Source of the DNA: Levilactobacillus brevis ATCC 14869 = DSM 20054
GTDB taxonomy: Bacteria > Bacillota > Bacilli > Lactobacillales > Lactobacillaceae
Direction of reading: 5' to 3'
Length of the DNA stretch: 64,000 bases
NCBI RefSeq assembly: GCF_001433855.1
Contig: NZ_AZCP01000001.1
Coordinates: 219,722-283,721 of the forward strand
Shown here in pieces: positions 8,277 through 17,568 of this stretch (its first letter is position 1; each line of letters begins with the position of its first letter). Below the pieces are notes generated by a model that was not told the origin of the DNA, did no database searches, and saw nothing but the letters and a program-made list of their open reading frames with translations. Both the position numbers and the translations under genes were made by a program.

Positions 8277-9158
8277 ATGAGTACTGAAAGTCGTTATCGT
8301 TATACGGGTGAACCGCTTGAAGATCTGAGTAAGTGGGCAACGCGGGCAGCTCGGGTTCCCGAACAGGCCGTTATTGATGATGCGTTAGCTGCTAATGTGG
8401 CAACGCTAAGTGATTTGCAAAGCCGGCTATACGCGCAAAAAGAAACAGGTGTTATCGTTATCTTACAAGGCATGGACACGGCAGGAAAGGATGGACTGAT
8501 TCGCCACGTGCTGAGTGGGCTTAATCCGGCAGGGACGAGCGTGGTTAGCTTTAAACAGCCAACTAATCGTCAATTGAGTCATGACTTCCTATGGCGGGTT
8601 AATCGCGAATTACCCGAACGAGGTGAGATTCGAATTTTTAACCGGTCTCAATACGAAGATGTTTTAATCAGCCGGGTGCACCCAGAGATGCTGCTAACGC
8701 AACATATTCCTGGCGTGACGACCCTAGCAGATGTGGGTGATGCTTTTTTTGACCGTCGCTATCGTGACTTGCGTCATTTTGAAACGTATTTACGGCATCA
8801 AGGTTTTGTGACAATCAAGTTTTTCCTACACCTTTCACGCGATGAACAAACGCGGCGCTTTGAACGACGGATTGAGATTCCAAGTAAAAATTGGAAATTT
8901 TCTCCCAGTGATATGCAGGAACGTGCTTTTTGGAATGATTATCAAGTTGCCTATACCAAGATGCTGACAAATACGGCCACCAAAAAAGATCCATGGTATA
9001 TCATTCCCGCAGATGATAAGGGGGTCGCTCGGTTAATTGTTTCAAACATTTTAGTCAAGCGTCTTCAAGATTTACGACCGACCTATCCCCAGGTGACACC
9101 AGAAACGCAAGCTCAGCTACGGCAGACATTAGCAAAATTAAAAAGCAACGAATTGTAA
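8277..9158 (+). CDS. ppk2: Polyphosphate kinase 2 family protein
   Basis: PPK2 enzymes use polyphosphate to phosphorylate nucleoside mono- or diphosphates. This 293-residue single-domain protein has the Walker A-like GMDTAGKDG, the RIFNRSQYEDVL Walker B region and the lid segment RRFERRIEIPSKNWKFS. The ATG at 8277 is chosen because GGAGG lies about 8 bp upstream; in-frame upstream codons precede that site. Class I (NDP-forming) or class III cannot be decided by eye. It stands alone, divergent from the histidine phosphatase gene. Confidence 0.9.
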   Translation: MSTESRYRYTGEPLEDLSKWATRAARVPEQAVIDDALAANVATLSDLQSRLYAQKETGVIVILQGMDTAGKDGLIRHVLSGLNPAGTSVVSFKQPTNRQLSHDFLWRVNRELPERGEIRIFNRSQYEDVLISRVHPEMLLTQHIPGVTTLADVGDAFFDRRYRDLRHFETYLRHQGFVTIKFFLHLSRDEQTRRFERRIEIPSKNWKFSPSDMQERAFWNDYQVAYTKMLTNTATKKDPWYIIPADDKGVARLIVSNILVKRLQDLRPTYPQVTPETQAQLRQTLAKLKSNEL

Positions 9159-9208
9159 CTAACAAAAAGCCTTATATGTGACTCTAAGGTGAAATCTAAA
9201 TGTTTAAA

Positions 9209-9223
9209 ATTGTATAATACAAT
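9209..9223. promoter_or_regulatory. Palindrome in the mvaS upstream region
   Basis: ATTGTAT (9209-9215) and ATACAAT (9217-9223) form a 7-bp inverted repeat around one base and contain a TATAAT at 9213-9218. It lies about 80 bp before mvaS and could be a -10 box within an operator. No -35 was assigned. Confidence 0.35.
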
Positions 9224-9303
9224 CTTGAAAAAGTTGTCGACCGAGCTTAAAAAATGCTACAGTAGGGCGAGTAACTTTGAACGTTCGAGGAGGCAGTCAC
9301 ATC

Positions 9304-10473
9304 ATGACCGTGAAGGTAGGCATTGACAAAATTGGATTTTACACACCGAATCTGTATCTGGATATGGTGGACTTGGCGCATGCTAGAGGAGCAGACCCGG
9401 CAAAGTATCAAGTAGGAATCGGTCAATCAAAACAGGCGGTGATTCCGCCAACCCAGGATGTCGTCACCATGGCGGCCAATGCGGCTGCTCAAATTTTGAC
9501 ACCAACAATCAAAGCGCAGATTGCTATGGTCTTGTTTGGAACAGAATCTGGGATTGATAACTCCAAGGCGACTGCCGTTTATTTGGCCCACCTACTAGAA
9601 CTTTCACCGCAAACGCGGGCGGTCGAACTTAAGCAAGCCTGTTATGGTGCTACTGCTGGGTTGCAGTTAGCGGCTGACTACGTTCGGGTTCATCCGCAAG
9701 CGAAGGTGTTGGTCATCGGTGCGGACATTGCGCGATACGGGTTGCGGACCGCCGGTGAGGTGACCCAAGGCGGTGGTGCCGTGGCAATGTTGGTAGCGGC
9801 TAACCCTCAGATTTTAGAATTAGAGGCCACGAGCAGTTATCATACGGCTGATGTCATGGATTTTTGGCGGCCAACTTATCGTACCGAAGCTTTGGTGGAT
9901 GGTAAGTATTCAACGAATGTCTATCTTGATTTTTTTGCGGCCGTTTGGGCAGATTATCAACGACAGACCAAATTAACAATTGCGGACTTTGCGGCATTTG
10001 CATTCCATTTACCATTTACCAAAATGGGGCGTAAGGGATTACGGCAAATTTTGCCAACGGCCACACCTGAGCATCAAGCCCAGTTAACAGCCGCCTTTGA
10101 AGCCAGTCAAGCGGATAATCGGGATGTGGGTAACCTGTATACGGGTTCGTTATACTTAAGCTTTTTATCACTATTACGGCATGGTCATTTACAAGCAGGA
10201 CAACGTATTGGCTTCTTTAGTTATGGGTCAGGGGCCGAGGGAGAATTCTTTAGTGGCCTTATCCAACCCAATTATCGTCAAGGGTTTGACGATGCTGCAC
10301 TAACGGATCTGTTGGCTAACCGGCGAGCCGTTTCAGTAGCCGAGTATGAACAACTTTATAATCAGCAATTGAGTTCTGACGGCCAAGACGTGCAATTGGC
10401 AGTAGGACGAGAACAAGCGCCTTATTATTTAGCTGGTCGTCAACACGAGCAGCGGGTATATCGACGCCAATAA
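9304..10473 (+). CDS. mvaS: Hydroxymethylglutaryl-CoA synthase
   Basis: MvaS condenses acetyl-CoA and acetoacetyl-CoA to HMG-CoA in the mevalonate route to isoprenoids, which feeds UppS encoded later in this window. The 389-residue protein has the catalytic Cys113 in VELKQACYGATAGL, the general base Glu near 81 in FGTESGID, and the His-containing FHLPFTKMGRKGL. The ATG at 9304 follows GAGGAGG; an in-frame TTG upstream lies before that site and is rejected. The gene is monocistronic, with a terminator right after it. Confidence 0.95.
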   Translation: MTVKVGIDKIGFYTPNLYLDMVDLAHARGADPAKYQVGIGQSKQAVIPPTQDVVTMAANAAAQILTPTIKAQIAMVLFGTESGIDNSKATAVYLAHLLELSPQTRAVELKQACYGATAGLQLAADYVRVHPQAKVLVIGADIARYGLRTAGEVTQGGGAVAMLVAANPQILELEATSSYHTADVMDFWRPTYRTEALVDGKYSTNVYLDFFAAVWADYQRQTKLTIADFAAFAFHLPFTKMGRKGLRQILPTATPEHQAQLTAAFEASQADNRDVGNLYTGSLYLSFLSLLRHGHLQAGQRIGFFSYGSGAEGEFFSGLIQPNYRQGFDDAALTDLLANRRAVSVAEYEQLYNQQLSSDGQDVQLAVGREQAPYYLAGRQHEQRVYRRQ

Positions 10474-10477
10474 CACT

Positions 10478-10509
10478 AAAAAAGGCCAGAATGTATTCTG
10501 GCCTTTTTT
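10478..10509. terminator. Bidirectional terminator, mvaS / 10508 gene
   Basis: A perfect 15-bp stem (10478-10492 with 10495-10509), made of an A-run, GGCCAGAAT and its complement. It reaches the first bases of the convergent gene's stop. Confidence 0.88.
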
Positions 10510-11098
10510 ATGACTCAAATTTATTCTTAGTGACAAATCCATCTTTGTAAACCAGTACCGGAGATTGGTGACCAACGCGAATGACAAAGGTATATCCACG
10601 ACCCAAAGCCTGTTTAAGTGATTGACTGGTCTTAGCAAAATTGTTGGTGAACTTAGGCCATTTGGCTGCCTTGGCTTGGCTGGGATCCTGATTGAGTGCA
10701 GCAATTGTTTTCTTAAGACTTTGACTGGTGACCGTCAGGGTGTAAGTCTTACTTTGAGCATCAAATGAGACCGATCCAAGTTTTGTCAGTGATTTAATAA
10801 GTTGTTGCTTAACCTTCTGCTCATTAGTTTTTTGGGTTGTTGCTTTAGTCGTACTTGAACTAGTCGAAAATGTCTGTGAGCTGGATGTGAGTGACACTTT
10901 TTTAGCCGCTTCAGTTGTTTGATGGCTGGGGTGGGACCAGTAAGGCAAGTTCCAAATTGCTAATACTGTCCCACACAGGGCAAGAAGTAAAATAAGACTC
11001 GATCCAATCTTCGAGTCGCCGCGTTGAGCAGCTGTCAATAAAGAAAATAGGGCGATAAGACTAATCAGTGCCCCAAATATAGCAAAACCAAGAATCAT
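10508..11098 (-). CDS. Hypothetical membrane-anchored protein with Ser/Thr-rich linker
   Basis: 196 residues. The N-terminus has two membrane segments (about residues 4-22 and 36-52), then a Ser/Thr/Lys-rich linker (about 65-100), then a C-terminal domain of about 95 residues with no recognised family. This is the architecture of a surface-exposed domain tethered by a flexible linker. The ATG at 11098 is preferred because GGAGAGG lies 8 bp upstream; a GTG nine bases earlier overlaps that site. No operon partner. Confidence 0.65.
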   Translation of the reverse strand: MILGFAIFGALISLIALFSLLTAAQRGDSKIGSSLILLLALCGTVLAIWNLPYWSHPSHQTTEAAKKVSLTSSSQTFSTSSSTTKATTQKTNEQKVKQQLIKSLTKLGSVSFDAQSKTYTLTVTSQSLKKTIAALNQDPSQAKAAKWPKFTNNFAKTSQSLKQALGRGYTFVIRVGHQSPVLVYKDGFVTKNKFES

Positions 11099-11324
11099 AT
11101 TTGGCACCTCTCCGTGTGTAAGATGAGCTTAGTATAGCATGAAACAATTATAGAATAAAAGGCAATTCTGGTGTGCTTGTTTATTTATAGCGACATTTTT
11201 AACGATATTGAGCGGAGAAAAGGACCCTAAGTGAATTATAACCGAATATTAATTGAATTGGTGTCGCCAAGAGTTCACTTTTAAGGTATAATACCAATTA
11301 TTCCAGAGAAATGAGGAGATTAGT

Positions 11325-11765
11325 GTGACCAACGTTTACTTAGCAGGACCTTTTTTTGATGATGAGCAAATTTCTCGAATTGAGCGTGCCGAGAAGGCTT
11401 TAGCCGCCAACCCACAGGTTAATCGTGTCTTTAGTCCACGATTAAGTGAGATCGCCGGACTGACCATGGGGACGCCAGAATGGGCCACGCAGACTTTCCA
11501 AATGGATGTTCACCAGATTGATGAAGCTGATGTTGTGGTGGCATTGGTTGATTTTGTGGATGACCAAGTAGATTCGGGTACGGCCTTTGAAATTGGCTAT
11601 GCTTTTCATAGTGACAAACCAATCATTGTGTTACATGAGAAAGACACCATCTTGAATTTGATGTTAGCGGAAGGGTTACATGCCTATCTGCAGAAAGCAG
11701 AAAGTTTGGCCGCATACGACTTTACGAACCTCCCCGAGAGTCATTATCACGGAAAAGTCTTTTAG
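11325..11765 (+). CDS. ntd: Nucleoside 2-deoxyribosyltransferase
   Basis: This enzyme transfers 2-deoxyribose between nucleobases in deoxynucleoside salvage, an activity typical of lactobacilli. The 146-residue protein has the family marks: N-terminal NVYLAGPFF, an MDVHQIDEADVVVALVD segment with the conserved Asp cluster, and DSGTAFEIGYAF with the catalytic Glu. The GTG at 11325 follows GAGGAG. A TATAAT at 11287-11292 is a probable -10 box; the -35 is weak. It stands alone and ends at a bidirectional terminator. Confidence 0.92.
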   Translation: MTNVYLAGPFFDDEQISRIERAEKALAANPQVNRVFSPRLSEIAGLTMGTPEWATQTFQMDVHQIDEADVVVALVDFVDDQVDSGTAFEIGYAFHSDKPIIVLHEKDTILNLMLAEGLHAYLQKAESLAAYDFTNLPESHYHGKVF

Positions 11766-11770
11766 ACGAC

Positions 11771-11807
11771 AAAAAAGCATTTGGCCAACTGCCAAATGCT
11801 TTTTTTA
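11771..11807. terminator. Bidirectional terminator, ntd / lexA
   Basis: A stem GCATTTGGC (11777-11785) with GCCAAATGC (11791-11799) is flanked by an A6 run and a T7 run, between convergent genes. Confidence 0.9.
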
Positions 11808-12434
11808 ATGAACATCATCGCGGAACAGCCCGACCACTTTGCCGAGAATACTAACTTGATTTAAAATAATGGGTGCCATCGTATCATTTTCGGGTTGTAA
11901 TCGAAAATGGTCAGCTTCTTTGAAGAATCGTTTGCAAGTTGCTTCATTTTCTTCCGTCATGGCAATGACGATATCACCATTGTCGGCGGACTGTTGTCGG
12001 CGAACAATCACCTGATCGCCATTCAAGATACCAATGTTGATCATACTTTCGCCACGAATTGTCAACATGAACAATTGATCATCGTCATTTTCAAATTCAG
12101 GGGGAACTGGGAAATAGTCGGTGGCCTCCTGCACAGCCAAGATCGGTTCACCGGCTGTGACAGTTCCTAGGACAGGGATTTTGGTTTGTTCTTCATGAAC
12201 ACCCAATTCTTCAAGACCAGCGGAAGTGACTTCTAATGCCCGTGGTTTGGTTGGATCTTTGGTGATAAATCCCTTTTTTTCTAGACGGGCGATATGACCG
12301 TGAACCGTTGAGGTTGAGGAGAGCGCCACGGCTTCACCGATTTCCCGAACAGTCGGCGGATACCCTTTCTCGTTAACTCGTTCCCAAATGAAGCGAAGAA
12401 CGGCGATTTGTTTACTTTCAGAAGCTTTGCTCAT
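11805..12434 (-). CDS. lexA: LexA repressor / SOS regulator
   Basis: LexA represses DNA-damage genes and cleaves itself on RecA stimulation. The 209-residue protein has an N-terminal winged helix ([21 protein letters not shown]), the cleavage site Ala-Gly in VTAGEP, the catalytic Ser in GESMINIGI, and the catalytic Lys in EATCKRF. The ATG at 12434 is chosen on the GAGGTGG site upstream. It is transcribed divergently from ynzC, and a LexA box overlaps its own -35, so autoregulation is expected. Confidence 0.96.
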   Translation of the reverse strand: MSKASESKQIAVLRFIWERVNEKGYPPTVREIGEAVALSSTSTVHGHIARLEKKGFITKDPTKPRALEVTSAGLEELGVHEEQTKIPVLGTVTAGEPILAVQEATDYFPVPPEFENDDDQLFMLTIRGESMINIGILNGDQVIVRRQQSADNGDIVIAMTEENEATCKRFFKEADHFRLQPENDTMAPIILNQVSILGKVVGLFRDDVH

Positions 12435-12478
12435 CGTTACTGCCACCTCGTTCGTCATTTGTAGTATAGTTTAAGTTG

Positions 12479-12518
12479 ATTGTAGCATAGCCATCGTCGT
12501 TTTTCAAACAGATGTTCG
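12479..12518 (-). promoter_or_regulatory. lexA promoter with LexA box
   Basis: On the minus strand TTGAAA (12502-12507) and TACAAT (12479-12484) are 17 bp apart. A LexA box, CAAACAGATGTTCG on the plus strand (12505-12518), overlaps the -35. It differs from the Gram-positive consensus CGAAC-N4-GTTCG at one position. Confidence 0.8.
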
Positions 12519-12528
12519 GCTTAATTGG

Positions 12529-12557
12529 TTGAATTTTTGGGGTGACCCTGATATGAT
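12529..12557 (+). promoter_or_regulatory. ynzC promoter
   Basis: TTGAAT (12529-12534) and TATGAT (12552-12557) are separated by 17 bp. The LexA box ends 10 bp upstream, close enough to affect this promoter as well as lexA. Confidence 0.65.
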
Positions 12558-12617
12558 GGGGCATGGCTAAATTTGAAGTATTGAAATATAAAAAAGATGA
12601 AGTTAGGGGGACTGTTC

Positions 12618-12866
12618 ATGGCAGAACCAACAATGGATAGTTTATTAGCACGAATTAATGAACTGGCACATAAAAATAAAACGGATGGCTTAACGGATGA
12701 AGAAACGGCTGAGCGTGACCATTTACGTAAGCAATATCTCAAACTCTTTCGGGAGAGCTTCCGGAGCCAAGTTGAGATGATGCAGGTTTACGACAAGGCT
12801 GGGAAAGAAGTCACCCCAGAAAAAGTTCGTCAAATCCAACGTGATAAAGGGTTACGAGACGATTAA
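12618..12866 (+). CDS. ynzC: DUF896 family protein (YnzC-like)
   Basis: An 82-residue helical protein with the DUF896 pattern LLARINELAHKNKTDGLTDEE and a conserved LRKQYLK...FR stretch. In Bacillus subtilis ynzC lies in the LexA-controlled yneA operon next to lexA, and the divergent lexA neighbour and LexA box here agree with that. The ATG at 12618 is favoured by AGGGGG 8-9 bp upstream rather than an ATG 21 bases earlier. Its molecular role is not established. No yneA (LysM division inhibitor) is seen between it and lexA. Confidence 0.88.
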   Translation: MAEPTMDSLLARINELAHKNKTDGLTDEETAERDHLRKQYLKLFRESFRSQVEMMQVYDKAGKEVTPEKVRQIQRDKGLRDD

Positions 12867-12872
12867 CCTGAT

Positions 12873-12904
12873 GAGCGAGTCGCTTTTCTAGGATTCGCTC
12901 TTTT
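12873..12904 (+). terminator. Terminator of ynzC
   Basis: GAGCGA (12873-12878) pairs with TCGCTC (12895-12900), followed by a T-run. A short stem, so only moderate confidence. Confidence 0.6.
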
Positions 12905-12965
12905 ATTTTGCTTTAAGTTTGTGTAAAATTAAGCTTGAATGTCTTTAACAAAGGAGGGGAACAAA

Positions 12966-13190
12966 TTGGCAACTTGGATTTGGATTCTAATTGTGATTGT
13001 CGTAGGCTTAGCTTGTGCAGCTGGTGGCTTCTACGGCGCTCGGAAGTACATGGAAAACTATTTGAAAGATAATCCGCCGATTAATGAAGATCAATTACGT
13101 GCGATGATGTTACAGATGGGGCAAAAACCATCCCAACGGAAATTACACCAAATGATGGCCGCAATGCAGCAAAATGCGCGGAAAAAATAA
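12966..13190 (+). CDS. yneF: UPF0154 membrane protein (YneF-like)
   Basis: A 74-residue protein with one N-terminal membrane segment ([19 protein letters not shown]) and the UPF0154 hallmark [18 protein letters not shown]. Function unknown in all species. The start is the TTG at 12966, because AGGAGGGG lies 7-8 bp upstream; an in-frame ATG at 12939 precedes that site. yneF also lies near ynzC and lexA in Bacillus, so the neighbourhood is conserved. Confidence 0.9.
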   Translation: MATWIWILIVIVVGLACAAGGFYGARKYMENYLKDNPPINEDQLRAMMLQMGQKPSQRKLHQMMAAMQQNARKK

Positions 13191-13201
13191 CGGTTAATCT
13201 C

Positions 13202-13236
13202 GACTCGTTTCCCATTTGTGGGAGACGAGTCTTTTT
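13202..13236 (+). terminator. Terminator of yneF
   Basis: A 13-bp stem starting GACTCGT (from 13202) with a TTTG loop and ending ACGAGTC, followed by T5. Confidence 0.9.
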
Positions 13237-13281
13237 ATTTGTATTTTAAAAATAGTTCGGTAGAATGGTAAAGTCTGTGCT

Positions 13282-13302
13282 ATATTTTAATCATATTTTA
13301 AT
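13282..13302. repeat. 10-bp tandem direct repeat upstream of the ABC exporter
   Basis: ATATTTTAAT occurs at 13282-13291 and again at 13293-13302, directly ahead of the ribosome binding site of the exporter gene. It could be a regulator site or chance in AT-rich sequence. Confidence 0.35.
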
Positions 13303-13321
13303 TTTTTAAGGAGGGTTGTTC

Positions 13322-15082
13322 GTGAGTATTTTTCGAAAACTAGCTTGGTACTTTCGTTTGGAATGGCGACGGTATCTGATCGGTATTATTGGATTGCTGT
13401 TAACGGCAATTGTGGCCATTATTCCGCCACGGATTATTGGGAATATGGTAGACGGCATTCACGGGCAGACCATGACAGGTCGACTGTTGGCACTGGATCT
13501 GATGTGGGTGACGGTTGCGGCGGTAGTCCAGTACGGAACGCGTTATATTTGGCGCAATGCCATTTGGGGTGGTGCGGCTCACTTGGAACAACTGTTGAGA
13601 AATCAGCTGTTTAGCCACTTTATGCAGATGGATCGGGTCTTTTATCAGAAGTATCGAACCGGTGATTTGATGGCACATGCGACCAATGATCTGGAAGCCA
13701 TTCAACGGGTAGCTGGCGGTGGAATTTTACAATTTGCCGATGCCATCATTACGGGTGGGACCACCTTGATTGCGATGATGGCACTGGTCAACTGGCGTTT
13801 GACCCTCCTGGCTATTTTGCCATTTCCGCTTTTGGCGCTTGTTTCTTGGTACCTCGGGCAAAAGATTCATCGGGCCTTTGGCGAATCTCAAGCGGCTTTT
13901 TCACGGCTAAATAATAAGGCACAAGAAAGTATTAGTGGGATTAAAGTCATCAAAGCACTAGGCCAAGATGACGCGGATGTGGCTGATTTTGACCAGCAAG
14001 TTGCTCATACAATTAATATTAATCGACGGGTCAATCGGTTGGACTCTTTGTTTGATCCGGCAATCACCTTGATTATCTCAATCTCTTACGTGGCAACAAT
14101 CGTATTAGGTGGGCTCTTTGTGACCCATCAGGTGATTACCATTGGTAATTTGGTGTCATTTATTAGTTATTTGGCAATGATGGTGTGGCCAATGTTTGCG
14201 GTCGGCATGCTCTTTAACACGATGGAACGTGGGAATGCAAGCTACGATCGGGTGATGGAGTTGTTGGATCAGAAAACTCATATTATCGATCAAACAAATG
14301 GGCTTCAACAGCGGCCTAAGGGAACTTTAGCGTATCACGTTGCCCAATTTGACTATCCGGACGATGCGGGTGCTAGTCTGCAGCAGGTTGATTTCACGTT
14401 ACCAGCAGGTCACACGTTGGGAATTGTCGGCCGGGTTGGGGCTGGTAAGTCGACAATAATGAAATTGATTTTACGTGAGTTTGACAATTATCAAGGTCAG
14501 ATCATGTTTGGTGGTCATGATATTAAGGACTATGCGTTAGATAGTTATTTACCTGCAATTGGGTATGTCCCACAAGAAAGTTTTTTATTTTCGACCAACA
14601 TTTTTGAAAATATTCGCTTTGCCCGACCAACCGCAACGAAAGCTGAAGTTGAAGCCGCTGCTGCCAAAAGCGATTTAGCTGGACAGATTGCTAAGCTTCC
14701 GGCGGGCTATGCGACGGAAGTTGGCTAAGAGGGTATTTCGCTATCTGGCGGACAGCGTCAGCGATTGGCGATTGCCCGAGCGTTACTGATTAATCCAGAA
14801 TTGCTGATTTTGGATGATGCCTTATCTGCCGTGGATGCAGAAACGGAAGCTGAAATCTTGGCTAACTTGAAGCAAGAGCGGGCGAACAAAACGACAATTA
14901 TCTCTGCTCATCGGTTAAGTTCGGTGATGAATGCCGATGAAATTCTAGTGCTGGGCCACGGTCAAGTGATTGAACGAGGCACCCATGATGAATTAATGGG
15001 GACACATGGTTGGTACCAGCAAATGTTTGAACGGCAACAGTTAGAAACACAAGTGCAAGGAGGGGTGACAGATGGCCGATAA
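13322..15082 (+). pseudogene. ABC exporter subunit (YheI/LmrC-like), interrupted by an in-frame stop
   Basis: A half-transporter of a heterodimeric multidrug-type exporter: six membrane segments (about residues 1-310), then a nucleotide-binding domain with Walker A GRVGAGKST. Codon 469 is TAA (14726-14728), directly before SLSGGQRQR and Walker B LLILDDALSAVD, which continue in the same frame to 15082. The position normally encodes a charged residue (VGE-type). Walker B ends in Asp, not Glu, as in the degenerate site of such heterodimers. GTG at 13322 follows AAGGAGGG. Without readthrough the product lacks its signature motif. The partner gene overlaps its 3' end. Confidence 0.88.
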
Positions 15083-16865
15083 ACCACATGAATCAGCGTG
15101 GGCACGTAGTATGTCTACTAAAGAACAGCTAGGCGTTATTAAACGGTTATTTAAGTTTGCCGCGCCTTACAAGTGGTTCTTCATTGGGTCAATCATTCTA
15201 TCAGCTGTGATCAGTGCTGTTAACGTCTTTTTGCCATGGTTATTACAAGTTTACATGGACCGTTATTTGCGGACGAGTCAGGCATCGTTGGCCATTATGT
15301 GGATGTTTGCGGGACTCTACCTTTTAGGGATGATCACGAAAGCTATCTTTCAGTTCTGGCAAAATTATACCAGCACCATGGGAGCTGAGTATATGTTGGA
15401 AAATGTCCGGCGTCGGTTATTTAATAATCTCCATGCTAAAGGTATGCGATACTTTGATCAAACGCCGGGGGGGTCAATTTTGTCACGACTCATGAATGAC
15501 ACGATGACCTTTGCCAATTTTTGGGCGCTGTTCAATACCCTTGTTTTGGCGCTATTTGCGGTCATTTCATCATTTATTGCTATGTACGTGACGGACGTCA
15601 CGGTGGCGTTGTGGACGCTAGTCTTGGTGCCATTTTTGGCCTTGACTATTTGGTATTATCAGCGCTTTAGTTCACGGGTTTACCGGCGAATGCGGGAACG
15701 CCTCAGTGAATTAAATACGAAACTGGCTGAAGCAATTACAGGAATCACGGTCATTCAAGAATTTCGACAGGAACGACGGACAGCAACAAACTTCGAGAAG
15801 ACCAACGCTGCCTATTATGGTACGCGGCGGGCAATGATTCGGACAAATTCCTTATTATTGAGCCCAATTATTAATCTCTTTTATGCCTTGGGGACGGTTA
15901 TTGTCCTGAGTCTCTTTGGGATTCGCGGCTTACATGAGGTTGTGGCGGCTGGTGTTATTTACGCCTTCATTACGTATTTAAATAACTTTTACAGTCCCAT
16001 GAGTAACATGATGGACAATCTTAGTGATTTTCAAAATGGGATGGTGGCTGGTTCCCGGGTGTTACGAATCTTAGATGATCAGACGCTAGCACCACAGCAA
16101 CACCCAGTAGCGGATGCTAAGATTACTCGGGGCAAGATAGAATTTCGGCACGTGACGTTTGCTTACGATGCCGAGCATCCCGTCTTACGAGACGTATCAT
16201 TTGTGGCCGAACCAGGTCAAACGGTGGCCTTGGTCGGGCAAACCGGTTCTGGTAAAACATCAACGATTAATGTATTGATGCGTTTCTATGAATTTCAAGG
16301 TGGTCAGGTCTTAATTGATGACCGCGATATTCGGGACTATCCAGCCGAGGAGTTACGCGCCAAAATGGGATTGGTTTTACAAGAACCTCAGTTATTCTAT
16401 GGTGATATTCAAACCAATATTCGGATGTTTAATCCGGCCATCTCTGATGAGCAAGTGCAACGAGCCGCTCACTTTGTTCAAGCAGATGAGTTCATTGAAC
16501 AACTGCCACAAGGCTACGCAACGCCAGTGTTGGAACGGGGAACGGAATATTCGGCTGGTCAACGCCAGTTAATTACGTTTGCGCGAACAGTGGTGACGGA
16601 CCCCAAAATTCTAATTTTGGATGAGGCAACGGCTAATGTGGATACCGAAACAGAAACGATGATTCAGACTGGCTTGGATCGGATTCAAGAAAATCGAACG
16701 ACCATTGCGATTGCACATCGGCTATCGACCATTCAAAATGCCGATCTCATTTTGGTTTTGAATCAAGGAAAAATTGTTGAACGGGGCACTAATGACGACT
16801 TGATGCAGCAGCATGGTTATTACTATGATATGATTCAACTACAAAATTCCGCTCACGTTGAGTAA
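15072..16865 (+). CDS. ABC exporter subunit (YheH/LmrD-like)
   Basis: The intact 597-residue partner of the exporter. It has a six-helix membrane domain (about residues 30-325), then Walker A GQTGSGKTST, signature YSAGQRQL and Walker B ILILDEATANVD with the catalytic Glu. The altered signature (SAGQ for SGGQ) paired with a canonical Walker B fits the usual asymmetry of heterodimeric exporters, where one ATP site is degenerate. Its ATG overlaps the end of the upstream subunit by 11 bases, so translation is coupled; the nonsense codon upstream could lower its expression through polarity. Substrate unknown; multidrug or lipid export is typical of relatives. Confidence 0.92.
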   Translation: MADKPHESAWARSMSTKEQLGVIKRLFKFAAPYKWFFIGSIILSAVISAVNVFLPWLLQVYMDRYLRTSQASLAIMWMFAGLYLLGMITKAIFQFWQNYTSTMGAEYMLENVRRRLFNNLHAKGMRYFDQTPGGSILSRLMNDTMTFANFWALFNTLVLALFAVISSFIAMYVTDVTVALWTLVLVPFLALTIWYYQRFSSRVYRRMRERLSELNTKLAEAITGITVIQEFRQERRTATNFEKTNAAYYGTRRAMIRTNSLLLSPIINLFYALGTVIVLSLFGIRGLHEVVAAGVIYAFITYLNNFYSPMSNMMDNLSDFQNGMVAGSRVLRILDDQTLAPQQHPVADAKITRGKIEFRHVTFAYDAEHPVLRDVSFVAEPGQTVALVGQTGSGKTSTINVLMRFYEFQGGQVLIDDRDIRDYPAEELRAKMGLVLQEPQLFYGDIQTNIRMFNPAISDEQVQRAAHFVQADEFIEQLPQGYATPVLERGTEYSAGQRQLITFARTVVTDPKILILDEATANVDTETETMIQTGLDRIQENRTTIAIAHRLSTIQNADLILVLNQGKIVERGTNDDLMQQHGYYYDMIQLQNSAHVE

Positions 16866-16879
16866 GTGGGGATTTACAA

Positions 16880-16926
16880 AAAAATCGGCTCGTTCAGAAG
16901 TTATTTCTGAGCGGACCGATTTTTAT
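16880..16926. terminator. Bidirectional terminator, ABC exporter / plsC
   Basis: AAAAATCGG (16880-16888) pairs with CCGATTTTT (16916-16924), extended inward by about nine further pairs with wobbles. Confidence 0.85.
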
Positions 16927-17568
16927 TTAATCTGTATGCGCGTCTTTTTTCTCAGTGACGTCAACGTAATGAAAAGTTGGGTCAATTTCACGATCTAATT
17001 GGTCAAAGGCAGCTTGCATTTGTTGTTCAATCTGTGCTTGGCCTTCTTCATTAAGCTTCAGTTTGCGATCAATCGCAATTGGTTTGCCAAATGCGATGGT
17101 CACGGGCTTGCGGGTAAATAATTGCTTGAACGTGAGGGGGCCCTGATACACAGCGGGAACCAGGGGAACGCCAGCCATCTTAGCAATAACGGCCGCGCCA
17201 CCCTTTAATTCATTTGAGTGACGAGATCCCGAAGGAAACATAATTAGGGATAGATCACCTTGGCGCAGAATGCGCACAGGTGTTTTGATGGCAGAAGGCC
17301 CCGGATGGTCACGATTTACTGGAAAACCATTGACATGTTTCAACAACCATCGGAAAATGGGGTTTTGAAATAATTCTTCTTTAGCCATAAAACTAAATTT
17401 ACGGGGATAGGCCGCCATGGCAAAGTAGACTGGATCAAACCAAGTCCGGTGAGGACCAACGAGAACGTAAGGCCCTTCAGGTAGGTTATCTTGATTAACG
17501 TAGCGTGCGCGCCCGTTAACGAGGTACAAGATGGTACAAACAACCCCGCGTAAAAAACGATAAAACAT
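16927..17568 (-). CDS. plsC: 1-acyl-sn-glycerol-3-phosphate acyltransferase (PlsC family)
   Basis: PlsC adds the second acyl chain to make phosphatidic acid, the precursor used by CdsA encoded later in the window. The 213-residue protein has the catalytic HX4D box HRTWFD near residue 40 and the FPSGSRHS glycerophosphate-binding motif near 110, with a hydrophobic N-terminus. The ATG at 17568 is selected because AGGAG lies 8 bp upstream. Several PlsC paralogs occur in lactobacilli, so exact substrate preference is open. Confidence 0.9.
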   Translation of the reverse strand: MFYRFLRGVVCTILYLVNGRARYVNQDNLPEGPYVLVGPHRTWFDPVYFAMAAYPRKFSFMAKEELFQNPIFRWLLKHVNGFPVNRDHPGPSAIKTPVRILRQGDLSLIMFPSGSRHSNELKGGAAVIAKMAGVPLVPAVYQGPLTFKQLFTRKPVTIAFGKPIAIDRKLKLNEEGQAQIEQQMQAAFDQLDREIDPTFHYVDVTEKKDAHTD

